Shown here: piece after piece, positions 25,377-34,834 of the stretch
Numbering within the stretch: position 1 is the stretch's first letter
Layout of the letters: each line of letters starts with the position of its first letter
Source: Nocardia rhizosphaerihabitans
GTDB taxonomy: Bacteria > Actinomycetota > Actinomycetes > Mycobacteriales > Mycobacteriaceae
DNA length: 64,000 nt
Direction: 5' to 3'
Assembly (NCBI RefSeq): GCF_014646295.1
Contig: NZ_BMNE01000003.1
Location: forward strand, 824,422 to 888,421
The notes under the pieces: generated by a model
Seen by the model: only the letters and a program-made list of their open reading frames with translations
Told to the model about the DNA's origin: nothing
Databases searched by the model: none
Position numbers and translations under genes: made by a program

Positions 25377-26162
25377 ATGAGGACGACTACATCGCAGGAC
25401 GGCACGAAACTCGCCTATGACGTCGCCGGCGACGGTCCAGCGCTGATCTACATCACCGGCGCGACGTGCTTCCGGAAGTTCCGGCCCATCGCCACCGACG
25501 CCGCGGTGTTCGCCACGGAGTTCACCGTCTACAACTACGACCGCCGTGGCCGCGGCGACAGCGGGAACACGATGCCGTACGCGAAGCAGCGGGAGGTCGA
25601 CGATATCGAGGCGCTGGTCGATGCCGCCGGCGGCACCGCGATTCTCTACGGCCATTCCTCGGGCGCTGCCCTGGCTCTCGAAGCCGCGGCGCGGATGCCG
25701 CACAAGATCGCCGCGGTGGCGATCTACGACGCGTCCTACGTGCACGACGAGGCCGAACGGGTCTCCTACGCCCGGTTGGCCGAGGAGGTGGGCGCCCTTC
25801 TCGCAGCCGACAAGAACGCGCGGGCGCTGAAAGTCTTCCTCCGAGGAATCGGCATGCCGCGCGCGTTCGTCGCGCTGTTGCCGTTGTTCCCCGGCTGGAA
25901 GACCATGAAGGCCCTCGCGCCGACCTTGATGTACGACATCGGTCTGACCGAGGTTCTGCCACCGCTCGAGCGGTTCACCAGTATCGACGCGCCCGTGCTC
26001 GTCGCGGTCGGCGAGAAGAGCCCGCCCGGCCTGCATCAGGTGGCCGGTCAGCTGGCCGAAGCCATCCCCCAGGCGACCCATCGCCTGCTGGCCGGACAGA
26101 ACCACATGGTCGGCGCCAGGGCGTTGCTGCCGATTCTGCGGGAAGCGGCGGTGAACGCCTGA
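25377..26162 (+). CDS. Alpha/beta hydrolase
   Basis: A 261-residue alpha/beta hydrolase. YDRRGRGDSG is the usual loop before the nucleophile motif GHSSG (about residues 96-100), and HMV near the end supplies the catalytic histidine, with a loop aspartate in between. No signal peptide. The physiological ester or substrate is unknown. It is convergent with the TetR gene at 26175. Confidence 0.88.
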   Translation: MRTTTSQDGTKLAYDVAGDGPALIYITGATCFRKFRPIATDAAVFATEFTVYNYDRRGRGDSGNTMPYAKQREVDDIEALVDAAGGTAILYGHSSGAALALEAAARMPHKIAAVAIYDASYVHDEAERVSYARLAEEVGALLAADKNARALKVFLRGIGMPRAFVALLPLFPGWKTMKALAPTLMYDIGLTEVLPPLERFTSIDAPVLVAVGEKSPPGLHQVAGQLAEAIPQATHRLLAGQNHMVGARALLPILREAAVNA

Positions 26163-26174
26163 CCGGCATCCCGG

Positions 26175-26813
26175 CTAGGGCGCGTCGCCGTAGATGACGA
26201 GCCAGATCGCGCGGCCCAGCGCCTCGGCCAATTCCTCGTCGCCGATACCGGTTTCGGCGGCGAACGCGACGGAAATCGTGCGCTCGACCATCGAGGTGAG
26301 CACCAGCGCGGTGGCCCGCGGATCGAGCTGCTGCCCGACGCGGCCCGCTGCCCGCTCGGCCTCGAGCCGCGCGCGCACCAGCTCGGCGAAGGTCGTCACC
26401 CGCGAGCGCCAGTAGGCGCCGACTTCCCGGTCGTAGGAGGCGACTTCGCTCAGGGCGAGCAGCAGATAGCGGTGGTCGCGGAAACCGCCGATCATCGCCC
26501 GCATCGCTTGCACGACACCGGCCTGCTGATCGGTGTGCTCGGCGCTCCACCACAGTTCCGCCGCCGCGAACAGATCGGTGGTCGCCAGCTCCGCCATCCG
26601 GATCAGCAACTGGCTCTTGTCCGGAAAGTAGCGGTAGAAGGTGGATCTGGCCGCACCGGAGGCGGCGGCGATCTTCTGCACGGCGATCTCGGTGAACGGC
26701 GTGCCGTCGGCGAGCAGGTCTTCGACCGCGGTCAGGACGCGGCGCTCGAATTCGGCGCGCCGGTCGTCGGCGGGTTTGCGCGCTGATCGCGGGACCCGGG
26801 TCAGCGAAGGCAT
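26175..26813 (-). CDS. TetR family regulator
   Basis: A 212-residue TetR regulator. The helix-turn-helix is at about residues 38-65 (FTEIAVQKIAAASGAARSTFYRYFPDKSQLL), followed by a helical ligand domain. It is divergent from the flavoprotein pair 27016-30205, and a perfect 17-base palindrome lies in the gap at 26975-26991, next to that operon's promoter. It therefore probably represses that operon. The ATG at 26813 is the only start that gives a normal N-terminus. Confidence 0.88.
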   Translation of the reverse strand: MPSLTRVPRSARKPADDRRAEFERRVLTAVEDLLADGTPFTEIAVQKIAAASGAARSTFYRYFPDKSQLLIRMAELATTDLFAAAELWWSAEHTDQQAGVVQAMRAMIGGFRDHRYLLLALSEVASYDREVGAYWRSRVTTFAELVRARLEAERAAGRVGQQLDPRATALVLTSMVERTISVAFAAETGIGDEELAEALGRAIWLVIYGDAP

Positions 26814-26941
26814 CGGCGGACCGTTGCCGGTGTCGAGGCTGGTGCGCTGGCATTGACCATGTGCCCATTGTGCCCGTCGCGTACCGGGCCGGTTCGGCGG
26901 CCGGGTACAGGCACTGGCAATCCCGTTGCGCGGGTTCGCTA

Positions 26942-26991
26942 TTGACACCGTCGCGCCGGTCAGCTCATCATCAATCGGACACACTGTCCGA
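26942..26991 (+). promoter_or_regulatory. Promoter and TetR-type palindrome of the flavoprotein operon
   Basis: A perfect -35 TTGACA (26942-26947) is followed 17 bases later by TCATCA (26965-26970), a possible -10. Immediately downstream is TCGGACA, CAC, TGTCCGA (26975-26991), a perfect 7-base inverted repeat. Placement at the start site fits repression by the divergent TetR protein. Confidence 0.6.
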
Positions 26992-27015
26992 GACTTGCTG
27001 ACCGAGGCGGTTCTC

Positions 27016-28431
27016 ATGGTCGATTCCCCTGCCACAGCGGTCGAACGGGCTGATGTCGTCGTGGTCGGCGCGCGCTGCGCCGGGTCGGCGACGGCGGCGA
27101 CGCTGGCAGGGGCGGGTCGCGATGTCGTCGTCCTCGATGCCGCCGCCTTTCCCTCGGACACGCTGTCGACCCATCTGCTCTGGCCCGCCGGTCTGGCCGA
27201 ACTACAGCGTCTCGACGCGCTGGCCGCCGTCGAAGCCCTCGGTGCGCCACGGCTGACGACGGCCTTCGCGCAGGGCGCCGGCTACGGCGTCGGTTCGGCA
27301 TTTCCCGCGGTCGACGGCATCGACTACGCGATGTGCGTGCGCCGGACCGGACTCGACGCGGCGCTGGTGCGCACGGCGGTGGCCGCAGGCGCCGACGTTC
27401 GGCCGCGCTGCCGGGTCACCTCGGTGGTGTGGGACGGAAACCGTTGTGCCGGTGTGCGTTATCTCGACAGCGCGGGCCGGGTCGTGGAGATCCGCGCGGC
27501 GCTCGTCGTCGGGGCGGACGGGCGGCGCAGCACCATCGCGCGGGCGGTGGGCGCCGAGCAACCGTTCCTGACCGTGCCCAGTGGGCGCGACTGCTACTTC
27601 GCCTACTGGCGTGACACCGCCGACGCTGCGCGCCACATCGCTGCCCAGTGGCGCGAGGGCGCCGACCTCGGCACCGCCTTCCCGTGCGACGACGGACTGG
27701 TACTCAGTCTGGTGCAGCCGCCCGCTGTCGCCGGTGGCGCACGCGGGCCCGGTGCAGCGGAACGTCGCTATGCCGAAGCCCTGGCACGGATTCCGGACCT
27801 GACCGAGCGACTACGCGGCTGTGCGCGGGTCGGTCGCGTCCGCTCCGCCACCGGCATCTCCTCCTACTTCCGGCGCTCCGCGGGTTCAGGGTGGGCACTG
27901 CCCGGCGACTCGGGACATTTCAAAGATCCCGTCACGGCGCAGGGCATCCGGGACGCACTGCACTACGGACGCACGCTCGCCGAGTCGGTCGTCGAGGTCC
28001 TCGACGACCCGCGCGCCCTCGATGCGGCGCTGACGGAGTGGGAGCGCCGTCGCATCACCGAGTGCCGCGAGATCTTCCACTGGACCAATCGCCTCGCACG
28101 CGGTGAGGCCATGCGGCCCTTGGAGATCGAGCTCTATCGCACAGCCGTCGACGATCCGGAACTGGCGGAGATCACCACGGGCATCTTCTCCCGCACCCGC
28201 AGGCCCGCCGAGCTGTACACCCCGGCCCGGGCGCTGCGCCTGGCCGGGAGCGCGCTGCGCCATCAGTCCACTCCCGCCGTCCTCGCCGATCTGGCCCGCG
28301 AGCTTCGCGACGCGACCGGCGAATGGCGCACCACGCGAACGACCCTGCGTGGCACCGTACCTCGCTCCGCGGCACCGTTCCCGCCGCGCGCCACCCTCAC
28401 CACCGCAGGTCCAGGAGAACACCATGCCTGA
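27016..28431 (+). CDS. FAD-dependent oxidoreductase (geranylgeranyl-reductase-like)
   Basis: A 471-residue flavoprotein. VVVVGARCAGSATAATLAG near residue 14 is the FAD-binding motif, LVVGADGRRSTIAR is the DG motif and ALPGDSGHFKDPVTAQGI is the GD motif. The layout is like geranylgeranyl reductases and FAD halogenase/hydroxylase relatives. ATG 27016 is chosen over 26926, which lies before the promoter. Its stop overlaps the start of the next flavoprotein, so both are likely one operon under TetR control. Confidence 0.85.
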   Translation: MVDSPATAVERADVVVVGARCAGSATAATLAGAGRDVVVLDAAAFPSDTLSTHLLWPAGLAELQRLDALAAVEALGAPRLTTAFAQGAGYGVGSAFPAVDGIDYAMCVRRTGLDAALVRTAVAAGADVRPRCRVTSVVWDGNRCAGVRYLDSAGRVVEIRAALVVGADGRRSTIARAVGAEQPFLTVPSGRDCYFAYWRDTADAARHIAAQWREGADLGTAFPCDDGLVLSLVQPPAVAGGARGPGAAERRYAEALARIPDLTERLRGCARVGRVRSATGISSYFRRSAGSGWALPGDSGHFKDPVTAQGIRDALHYGRTLAESVVEVLDDPRALDAALTEWERRRITECREIFHWTNRLARGEAMRPLEIELYRTAVDDPELAEITTGIFSRTRRPAELYTPARALRLAGSALRHQSTPAVLADLARELRDATGEWRTTRTTLRGTVPRSAAPFPPRATLTTAGPGEHHA

Positions 28432-30205
28432 TCAGCCGACACCGTTGTCAGCACCGATCACCCGGCGCACCGCGTTGCGCGCCGGACTCGTCGCCGGAGC
28501 CGCACTCGCGGCCGCTCCCCCGGGCGCCTCGGCCGCCCGCCGCTCGCCACTGCTGCGATCCGGCGGCAAGGCGGTCGCCATCTTCGGCGGCGGCATGGCC
28601 GGTCTGAGCGCGGCACACGAACTGGCCGAGCGCGGATACGAGGTCACCGTCTACGAACCGGCGTTCCTCGGCGGCAAGGCCCGCAGCATGGGTGTGCCGG
28701 GAACGGCGTCACCCGGTCGCGCGGAGTTGCCGGGCGAGCACGGATTCCGGTTCTTCCCCGGCTGCTATCAGCACGTTCCCGACACCATGAGCCGAATTCC
28801 GTTCCCCGGCAACCCGAACGGCGTGCTCGACAACCTGGTGCGGGTCGAGGGCACGGTCGCCGGATTCCGGGGCCTGCCGCCGATCTTCACACCCGTCGAG
28901 CTGGGTGGACTGGGCCAGCTGACGCCGGAACTGGTGCAGAACAGCATCATCGGCGCGCTCGGCTTCGTCCCCGACCTGCCGGCGCACGAGCTGTCGTTCT
29001 TCGCCAAACAGATGCTCGTGTGGTTCACCTCGAGCACCGAACGGCGCTTCGGCCAGTGGGAATACGTGACCTGGGAACAGATCATGCACGCCGAGGGCAA
29101 GTCGCCCGCGTACCGGAAGTACCTGGTCAACGCGCTCACCCGGATCACCGTCGCCGCGAAGCCGCAGACGAGCTCGGCGCGCACCATCGGCACGATCGGC
29201 GAGGCACTGGTCCTGGCCGCCTCCGGCACGGTCCCGCAGTTCTCCGGTGGCGTCGACCGGATCCTCAACCGCCCGACCAACGCCGCGTGGATCGATCCGT
29301 GGGTGGAGTACCTGCGCTCGCTCGGGGTGCGTTTCGTGATGGGACAGGGGGTTTCCGCAGTGCAGCTGGCCGGCGGCCGCATCGCCTCGGCGACGGTGAC
29401 CGGCACGCGTGGCACCGCCACGGTGACCGCCGATCACTACCTGTGCGCCATGCCGGTCGACCGCGCCGTCGACCTGCTCGACGGGTCGATCCTCGACGCC
29501 GATCCGCGCCTGGAGGGGATGCGAAACCTGGTCACCGACTGGATGGTCGGCATCCAGTACTACCTGCGCCGCCCGACCGACATTCCCGAAGGACACATCG
29601 CCGCGCTCGGCTCGCCCTGGGCATTGACCGCGCTGCGCCAAGCCCCCATGTGGGTCGGCGATTTCCCCGCCACCTACGGCGACGGCTCGGTGCTGGAATG
29701 CCTGTCGGTCGACATCTCCGACTGGGACACACCGGGAATCCTCTACGGCCGCACCGCCAAGCAATGCAGTGCGGACGAGATCGCCGCCGAAACCTGGGCC
29801 CAGCTCGAGGCCTGGCTCAACACCGGCACCGGCTGGTTGCGCGGCGAGGACATCCATTCCTGGCACCTGGATCCCGGCATCACCTGGTCCGGCGGCGGCA
29901 TCCACAACGAGACCCCACTGCTGGTCAACACCGTCGGCTCGTACGACAACCGCCCCGACGCGCACTGCGCGATTCCCAACCTCTACTTCGGTGGCGACCA
30001 CGTTCGCAGCCATATCGACCTGGCCACGATGGAAGGCGCCAACGAATCCGGCCGCGCCGCAGCCAACGCCATCCTCGACGCCGCCGACGACCCCGCGCCC
30101 CGCGCCCAGATCTTCCCGCTGGTCTCCCCGCCTGCCTTCGCCGCGGCCAAAGCCATCGACGCAGACCGCTTTCGAGCCGGCCTCCCCCACTTGCTCGACG
30201 GCTGA
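28424..30205 (+). CDS. Tat-exported FAD amine-oxidase/phytoene-desaturase-like protein
   Basis: A 593-residue protein. The N-terminus has a twin-arginine signal (TRRTALRAGLVAGAALAAAP), then an FAD motif AIFGGGMAGLSAAHEL and the desaturase-like segment EPAFLGGKARS. The end has LYFGGDHVRSHIDLATMEGANESGR, the second FAD motif. It resembles hydroxysqualene dehydroxylase and carotene desaturase relatives but is predicted to be exported with FAD bound. AGGAG lies 8 bases upstream of the ATG, which overlaps the previous gene. Function on an isoprenoid is inferred. Confidence 0.8.
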   Translation: MPDQPTPLSAPITRRTALRAGLVAGAALAAAPPGASAARRSPLLRSGGKAVAIFGGGMAGLSAAHELAERGYEVTVYEPAFLGGKARSMGVPGTASPGRAELPGEHGFRFFPGCYQHVPDTMSRIPFPGNPNGVLDNLVRVEGTVAGFRGLPPIFTPVELGGLGQLTPELVQNSIIGALGFVPDLPAHELSFFAKQMLVWFTSSTERRFGQWEYVTWEQIMHAEGKSPAYRKYLVNALTRITVAAKPQTSSARTIGTIGEALVLAASGTVPQFSGGVDRILNRPTNAAWIDPWVEYLRSLGVRFVMGQGVSAVQLAGGRIASATVTGTRGTATVTADHYLCAMPVDRAVDLLDGSILDADPRLEGMRNLVTDWMVGIQYYLRRPTDIPEGHIAALGSPWALTALRQAPMWVGDFPATYGDGSVLECLSVDISDWDTPGILYGRTAKQCSADEIAAETWAQLEAWLNTGTGWLRGEDIHSWHLDPGITWSGGGIHNETPLLVNTVGSYDNRPDAHCAIPNLYFGGDHVRSHIDLATMEGANESGRAAANAILDAADDPAPRAQIFPLVSPPAFAAAKAIDADRFRAGLPHLLDG

Positions 30206-30329
30206 GCATGCGTGGTGGTGAAGGCTCACAACCCCGGGCGACTGGGCCTTCCCCGGCGGCCCCGGTAGTGTGGCGAAACGCCCACCGGACGCGGTGACGG
30301 CGCCCACTGCGACAATCTGGATGTAATAG

Positions 30330-31874
30330 ATGAGTGCTACTGCCGAAAAGCTTGCCGACCTGCGGGAAAAGCTGGCGCTTGCGCAGGAACCGGCCGGAGA
30401 GGCGGGGGCCGCCAAGCGAGCTCGCAAAGGCATCCCGTCCGCCCGCGATCGCATCAACATGTTGATGGACCCGGGCACGTTCATCGAGATCGGCGCCCTC
30501 GTGCGCAACCCCACCGACAAGAACGCCCTCTACGGCGACGGTGTGGTCACCGGGCACGGCCTGGTCGACGGGCGTCCGGTCGCCGTGTTCTCCCACGACC
30601 AGACCGTCTACGGCGGCACCATCGGTGAGATGTTCGGCCGCAAGGTCGCCGCGATCATGGATCTCGCGGGCAAGATGGGCTGTCCGCTGGTCGGCATCAA
30701 CGACTCCGGCGGCGCGCGCGTGCAGGAGGCCGTGTCGTCGCTGCGCTGGTACGGCGAGCTGGCGACCATGATGGAGCCGCTCTCGGGTGCGGTGCCGATG
30801 GTCTCGCTCATCCTGGGCAACTGCGCGGCGGGTGCGGTGTACCAGCCGATCTGCACCGATGTCGTGGTCGCCACCGAGAGCGCGCACATGTTCGTCACCG
30901 GTCCCAAGATCATCGAGGACGCCATCGGTGAGAAGGTCGACATGGAGGAACTGGGCGGCGTCTACAACCAGGCCGCCTACGGCAACATCCACCATGTCGC
31001 CAAGGACGAGCCCGCCGCCTTCGAATGGGTGCGCAACTACCTGAGCTACCTGCCGTCGAGCTCCACCGAACTCCCGCCGGTCGTGAATCCCGGTCTGGAG
31101 CCGGAGGTCACCGAATCCGACCTCACGCTGAACAAGCTGGTCCCCGACTCCGACAACATGGTCTACGACATGCACGACGTGCTGCTGCGGATCTTCGACG
31201 ACGGCGAGTTCCACGAGATCGGCGCGGCCGCCACCGAGAACATCATCACCGGCTTCGCCCGGGTCGACGGCAGGCCCGTCGGCGTGGTCGCCAACCAGCC
31301 GACCGTGCTGGCAGGCGCGCTCGACGCGAAGGCCAGCGACAAGGCCTCGCACTTCATCCACATCTGCAACGCCTTCGAGATCCCGCTGGTGCTCGTGGTC
31401 GACACCCCCGGCTTCCTGCCCGGCGTGGAGCAGGAGAAGGCGGGCGTCATCAAGCGCGGCGGCCGGTTCCTGTTCGCCTACGTGGAGGCCACCGTCCCCA
31501 AGGTGACCGTCGTGATCCGCAAGGCCTACGGCGGCGGTTGGGCCGTCATGGGCGCCAAGGCGCTGGGCTGCGACGCCTACCTGGCCTGGCCGACCGCGCG
31601 CATCGCGGTCATGGGCGCCGAGAGTGCCGTCGGCCTGACCCAGCGCAAGATCCTCGACGCGACCCCCGAGGACCAGCGCGGCGCGATCCGGCAGCAGATG
31701 ATCGACTTCTACAACGCGACCATCGCCACTCCGTGGATCGCCGCCGAGCGCGGCTACATCGACCGCGTCATCGAGCCGTCGACCACCCGCCTGGAAATCC
31801 GCCGCGCCCTGCATCTGCTGCGCGACAAGAAGGTCGTGCGCTACCCGCGCAAGCACCACCTCCTGCCGCTGTGA
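30330..31874 (+). CDS. accD: Acyl-CoA carboxylase beta (carboxyltransferase) subunit
   Basis: A 514-residue carboxyltransferase of the propionyl/acyl-CoA carboxylase beta family. Typical stretches are [48 protein letters not shown] and [14 protein letters not shown]. It joins carboxybiotin to acyl-CoA together with a biotinylated alpha chain, not encoded here. Such AccD proteins supply malonyl- or methylmalonyl-CoA, or support mycolate condensation; which role applies here cannot be said. It ends in a strong hairpin terminator. Confidence 0.93.
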   Translation: MSATAEKLADLREKLALAQEPAGEAGAAKRARKGIPSARDRINMLMDPGTFIEIGALVRNPTDKNALYGDGVVTGHGLVDGRPVAVFSHDQTVYGGTIGEMFGRKVAAIMDLAGKMGCPLVGINDSGGARVQEAVSSLRWYGELATMMEPLSGAVPMVSLILGNCAAGAVYQPICTDVVVATESAHMFVTGPKIIEDAIGEKVDMEELGGVYNQAAYGNIHHVAKDEPAAFEWVRNYLSYLPSSSTELPPVVNPGLEPEVTESDLTLNKLVPDSDNMVYDMHDVLLRIFDDGEFHEIGAAATENIITGFARVDGRPVGVVANQPTVLAGALDAKASDKASHFIHICNAFEIPLVLVVDTPGFLPGVEQEKAGVIKRGGRFLFAYVEATVPKVTVVIRKAYGGGWAVMGAKALGCDAYLAWPTARIAVMGAESAVGLTQRKILDATPEDQRGAIRQQMIDFYNATIATPWIAAERGYIDRVIEPSTTRLEIRRALHLLRDKKVVRYPRKHHLLPL

Positions 31875-31878
31875 ACCG

Positions 31879-31913
31879 GTCTGGGCAGGTGCGAATCACG
31901 CACCTGCCCAGAC
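31879..31913 (+). terminator. Perfect 15-bp hairpin, bidirectional terminator
   Basis: GTCTGGGCAGGTGCG (31879-31893) pairs perfectly with CGCACCTGCCCAGAC (31899-31913) around a 5-base loop. It starts 5 bases after the accD stop and ends 17 bases before the stop of the convergent flavoprotein gene. Confidence 0.88.
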
Positions 31914-31929
31914 TGATTCGCGGTTCCGG

Positions 31930-33534
31930 TCAGCTGCGCGGGGCAGGCTGGACGCTGTGTGCGCCCGCACGGCGGCCGGAGAAGACGCAGTCGGCCAGGG
32001 ACAGGCCGCTGACGTAGGAGTTCGAGCAGACACCGACCGCCGCGCGACCCGCCGCGAAGAGGCCGGGGACGACGCCGCCGGATTCCGCGCGGACGGCGCC
32101 GGTGTCCTCGTCGACCAGCAGGCCGCCGAGGGTGAGCATCGGCATCGGGTAGGTGAGCCGTGCGGTGAACGAGATGTCCAGCAGCACGAAGGGTCCGGTG
32201 CGAATCGGGCGGCGGATGTCGTCGGGCTTGCCCAGCGGATCGGGCAGGTTGTGCTCGATCGCCCGGTTGTGCGCGTCCACGGTGTCGCGCAGGGCGACCG
32301 GGTCGATGCCGGCGCGGGTGGCGACCTCCTCGACGGTACGGCCGGAGACTCGCCCGATCCGCCACAGCCGCTCGGTCTGCATACGCTGGAACCACACCGA
32401 CTGCGGACCGATCTGGGTGCGGGCTTCGGCTTCCAGCTCGGCGTCGACGAGCAGCCAGGCCCGGTTGCCGGGACTGGTCGCGATCGCCGCGCCCAGTGCC
32501 GCACCGTAGCGGGATTCGTCGATCATCCGCTGTCCCAGGCGATTCACGGCGATCGAGCCGAACAGCGCACTGGGCGGTGCGATGAAGCGCCAGGTCGACA
32601 TCGCCGCCATCTTGCCGCTCGCCGCGCCGATGTCCTGCGCCATGGTGATGCCGCTGCCGTCGTCACCGGCGGTGCCAAGCGGCAGCCCCTGCGACCACGG
32701 GTACGCGGGGGCATGCTGGGCCACCATCGCCTGGTTGGCGATGAACCCACCCGTTGTGAGCACCACCCCGGATCTCGCCTGGATCCGCACCGGCCGTCCG
32801 TGCTTGCGCTCGATGCGGGCCAGCAGCGACTCCACAGCCCGGCGCAGACCCGGGTGGTACACACCGGGTTTGGCCGAGATGCGCGCCAGTACGGCGAACC
32901 GGCGCCGCACCGCAGCGGGCGCACCGTCGATCGTGACGGCCTCGACACCGGTCACCTGCCCGTCCTCGACAACGAGACGGGTTGCCCTGGAACCGGTTCG
33001 GACGCGAACACCACGCCTGGCCGCCGACTCGGCCAGCGGTCCGAACAGCGCCTTGCCGGACACACCGGGGCCGTGCGCACGATGGCCGCGCTGCCGCGGC
33101 TTCGCGAGTTCCCGGTAGCCGCCGGAGTTCTCGCTGCCCGAGTAGTAGAGGTAGTAGTCGTCGGTCGGGTACGACGTCTTGTACGGGCACACCGACGGCT
33201 CGAACGGCACGCCGTGCGCGGACAGCCAGTCGATCAACGCCGGGGATTCTTCGCAGAATCGGCGCAGCGTCGTCGGGCTCACCGCGTCACCGACCTCGGC
33301 CTCCAGATAGGCGAGCATGTTCTCGACGTCGTCGTCGATGCCCGCGGCACGCTGCACCCAGGTGCCGCCACCCGCGTACACGATGCCACCGGACAGCGCC
33401 GTCGCACCGCCGCCCAGATAGCGGTCGATCGCGAGAACGTCGGCGCCCGCCTCCCGCGCCGCCAGCGCCGCCACCACACCGGCGCCGCCGTATCCGACGA
33501 CAACGACGTCGGCTGACAAATCCCAGGTCCGCAC
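31930..33534 (-). CDS. KstD-like FAD-dependent dehydrogenase
   Basis: A 534-residue flavoprotein of the fumarate reductase / 3-ketosteroid 1-dehydrogenase superfamily. VVVVGYGGAGVVAALAA is the FAD motif; GDDGSGITMAQDIGAASG and the C-terminal PMPMLTLGGLLVDEDTG with GLFAAGRAAVG are family landmarks. The GTG at 33534 is preferred because AGGTGG lies 5 bases upstream; GTG 33543 is possible. A perfect KstR-type box overlaps its predicted -10, so it may belong to sterol catabolism. It has only KstD-like, not proven KstD, identity. Confidence 0.82.
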   Translation of the reverse strand: MRTWDLSADVVVVGYGGAGVVAALAAREAGADVLAIDRYLGGGATALSGGIVYAGGGTWVQRAAGIDDDVENMLAYLEAEVGDAVSPTTLRRFCEESPALIDWLSAHGVPFEPSVCPYKTSYPTDDYYLYYSGSENSGGYRELAKPRQRGHRAHGPGVSGKALFGPLAESAARRGVRVRTGSRATRLVVEDGQVTGVEAVTIDGAPAAVRRRFAVLARISAKPGVYHPGLRRAVESLLARIERKHGRPVRIQARSGVVLTTGGFIANQAMVAQHAPAYPWSQGLPLGTAGDDGSGITMAQDIGAASGKMAAMSTWRFIAPPSALFGSIAVNRLGQRMIDESRYGAALGAAIATSPGNRAWLLVDAELEAEARTQIGPQSVWFQRMQTERLWRIGRVSGRTVEEVATRAGIDPVALRDTVDAHNRAIEHNLPDPLGKPDDIRRPIRTGPFVLLDISFTARLTYPMPMLTLGGLLVDEDTGAVRAESGGVVPGLFAAGRAAVGVCSNSYVSGLSLADCVFSGRRAGAHSVQPAPRS

Positions 33535-33586
33535 CTGTACCACCTTCCGGGCGGACGTGTCGTCGACATGGTCGCCGCCCGAGAAA

Positions 33587-33602
33587 ACTATAACGTGTTC
33601 TA
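33587..33602 (-). promoter_or_regulatory. KstR-type operator overlapping the -10 of the flavoprotein gene
   Basis: TATAACGTGTTCTA (33589-33602) fits the published KstR consensus TnnAACnnGTTnnA at every fixed position. On the minus strand TATAGT (33592-33587) forms a good -10 for the KstD-like gene and overlaps the box. This layout would allow derepression by sterol-derived CoA thioesters, if a KstR homologue is present in the genome. Confidence 0.65.
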
Positions 33603-33665
33603 GAAATGCTTCCAGGGCCGCGTCGGTGCCGGGGACTCGGCCCGTCCCGGGCGACACTGAAAGCC

Positions 33666-34811
33666 GTGGACAACGATTCCCCGGAGCAGCCGCCGCCGCG
33701 CACGCGCACCGGGATGCCGCCGTGGCTCCCCCGGGCGATGGCGCTGGCCCTGGTCTTCTTCGGGCTGTTCCTGCTCGCCGACTGGGCGTTCCACCGGCTG
33801 CTCGGCATCCTGATCATCCTGGTGGTCGCCTTCTTCATCTCCCTGGCGATGGAGCCTGCCGTCGCGGTGCTGGTGCGGCGAGGCCTGCCGCGCGGACTCG
33901 CCACCGGCCTGGTGTTCATCGGCACCTTCGCCTGTGTGCTGGCCTTCCTCGCCGCATTGGTGACGCTGCTGGTGGAGACGACGACGAATCTGGCCCACGA
34001 GACACCGCGATTGCTCGAGGAGGGCATCGACTGGGTCAATCGCGCCTTCGGCCAGCACTTCACGATGCACGAGCTGAGTCAGCGGCTGCTGCGCGAATCC
34101 GACCTGATCGAGGGTTACGCCCGCACCGCCGCCGACAATGTCTGGGGCGTGTCGACGACCGTGCTCGGCGGGCTGGCGCAGGTCCTGACCATCGCGCTGT
34201 TCAGCGTCTACCTCACCGCCGGCGGGCCGAAGGTGCGGCGCGCCGTCTGCTCGATGCTGCCACCCGCCCATCAGCGGACCTTCCTGCACGCGTGGGATCT
34301 CGCCATCGACAAAACCGGCGGCTACCTGTATTCGCGGCTACTGCTCGCCATCGTCTCCGCGATCGTGCACGGTGCGTTCCTGGCGATCCTCGGCCTGCCC
34401 AACCCCATCGCGCTCGGCGTGTGGTTCGGCGTGATCTCCGCGTTCATCCCGACCATCGGCACCTACATCGCCGCGATCCTGCCTGTGTTCGTCGCACTGT
34501 CGGTCGATCCGCTCGATGCGGTCTGGGTCATCGCGTTCGCGGTGGTGTACCAGTGGGTCCAGGACTATCTGCTGCAGCCGCGGATCACCGCGCGCACCGT
34601 CGACGTCAATGCCGCGATCGCGCTGCTGGCGGTGCTGGCCGGTGGCGCGCTGCTCGGCGCCGTCGGCGCGTTGCTGGCCATCCCGGCCACCGCGACGGTC
34701 CAGGCGTTCCTGTCCGAGTACGTGAAACACTATGCGGTGACCGAGGATCCGCGCATCGACCAGACGACAGCGCGCCGGAAACGGTCAGCGAAAGCACCCG
34801 CCGACGACTGA
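33666..34811 (+). CDS. AI-2E family (TqsA/PerM-like) membrane transporter
   Basis: A 381-residue permease with about eight hydrophobic helices and the family pattern near the end (LGVWFGVISAFIPTIGTYIAAILPV, then VQDYLLQPRI). The short GTG start at 33666 leaves a proline-rich tail before the first helix. Members export small molecules, or sodium in some cases; the cargo here is not known. It is divergent from the KstD-like gene, sharing the KstR-box gap. Confidence 0.88.
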   Translation: MDNDSPEQPPPRTRTGMPPWLPRAMALALVFFGLFLLADWAFHRLLGILIILVVAFFISLAMEPAVAVLVRRGLPRGLATGLVFIGTFACVLAFLAALVTLLVETTTNLAHETPRLLEEGIDWVNRAFGQHFTMHELSQRLLRESDLIEGYARTAADNVWGVSTTVLGGLAQVLTIALFSVYLTAGGPKVRRAVCSMLPPAHQRTFLHAWDLAIDKTGGYLYSRLLLAIVSAIVHGAFLAILGLPNPIALGVWFGVISAFIPTIGTYIAAILPVFVALSVDPLDAVWVIAFAVVYQWVQDYLLQPRITARTVDVNAAIALLAVLAGGALLGAVGALLAIPATATVQAFLSEYVKHYAVTEDPRIDQTTARRKRSAKAPADD

Positions 34812-34834
34812 ACCGTTCCGGCGCTCAGCGCGGT

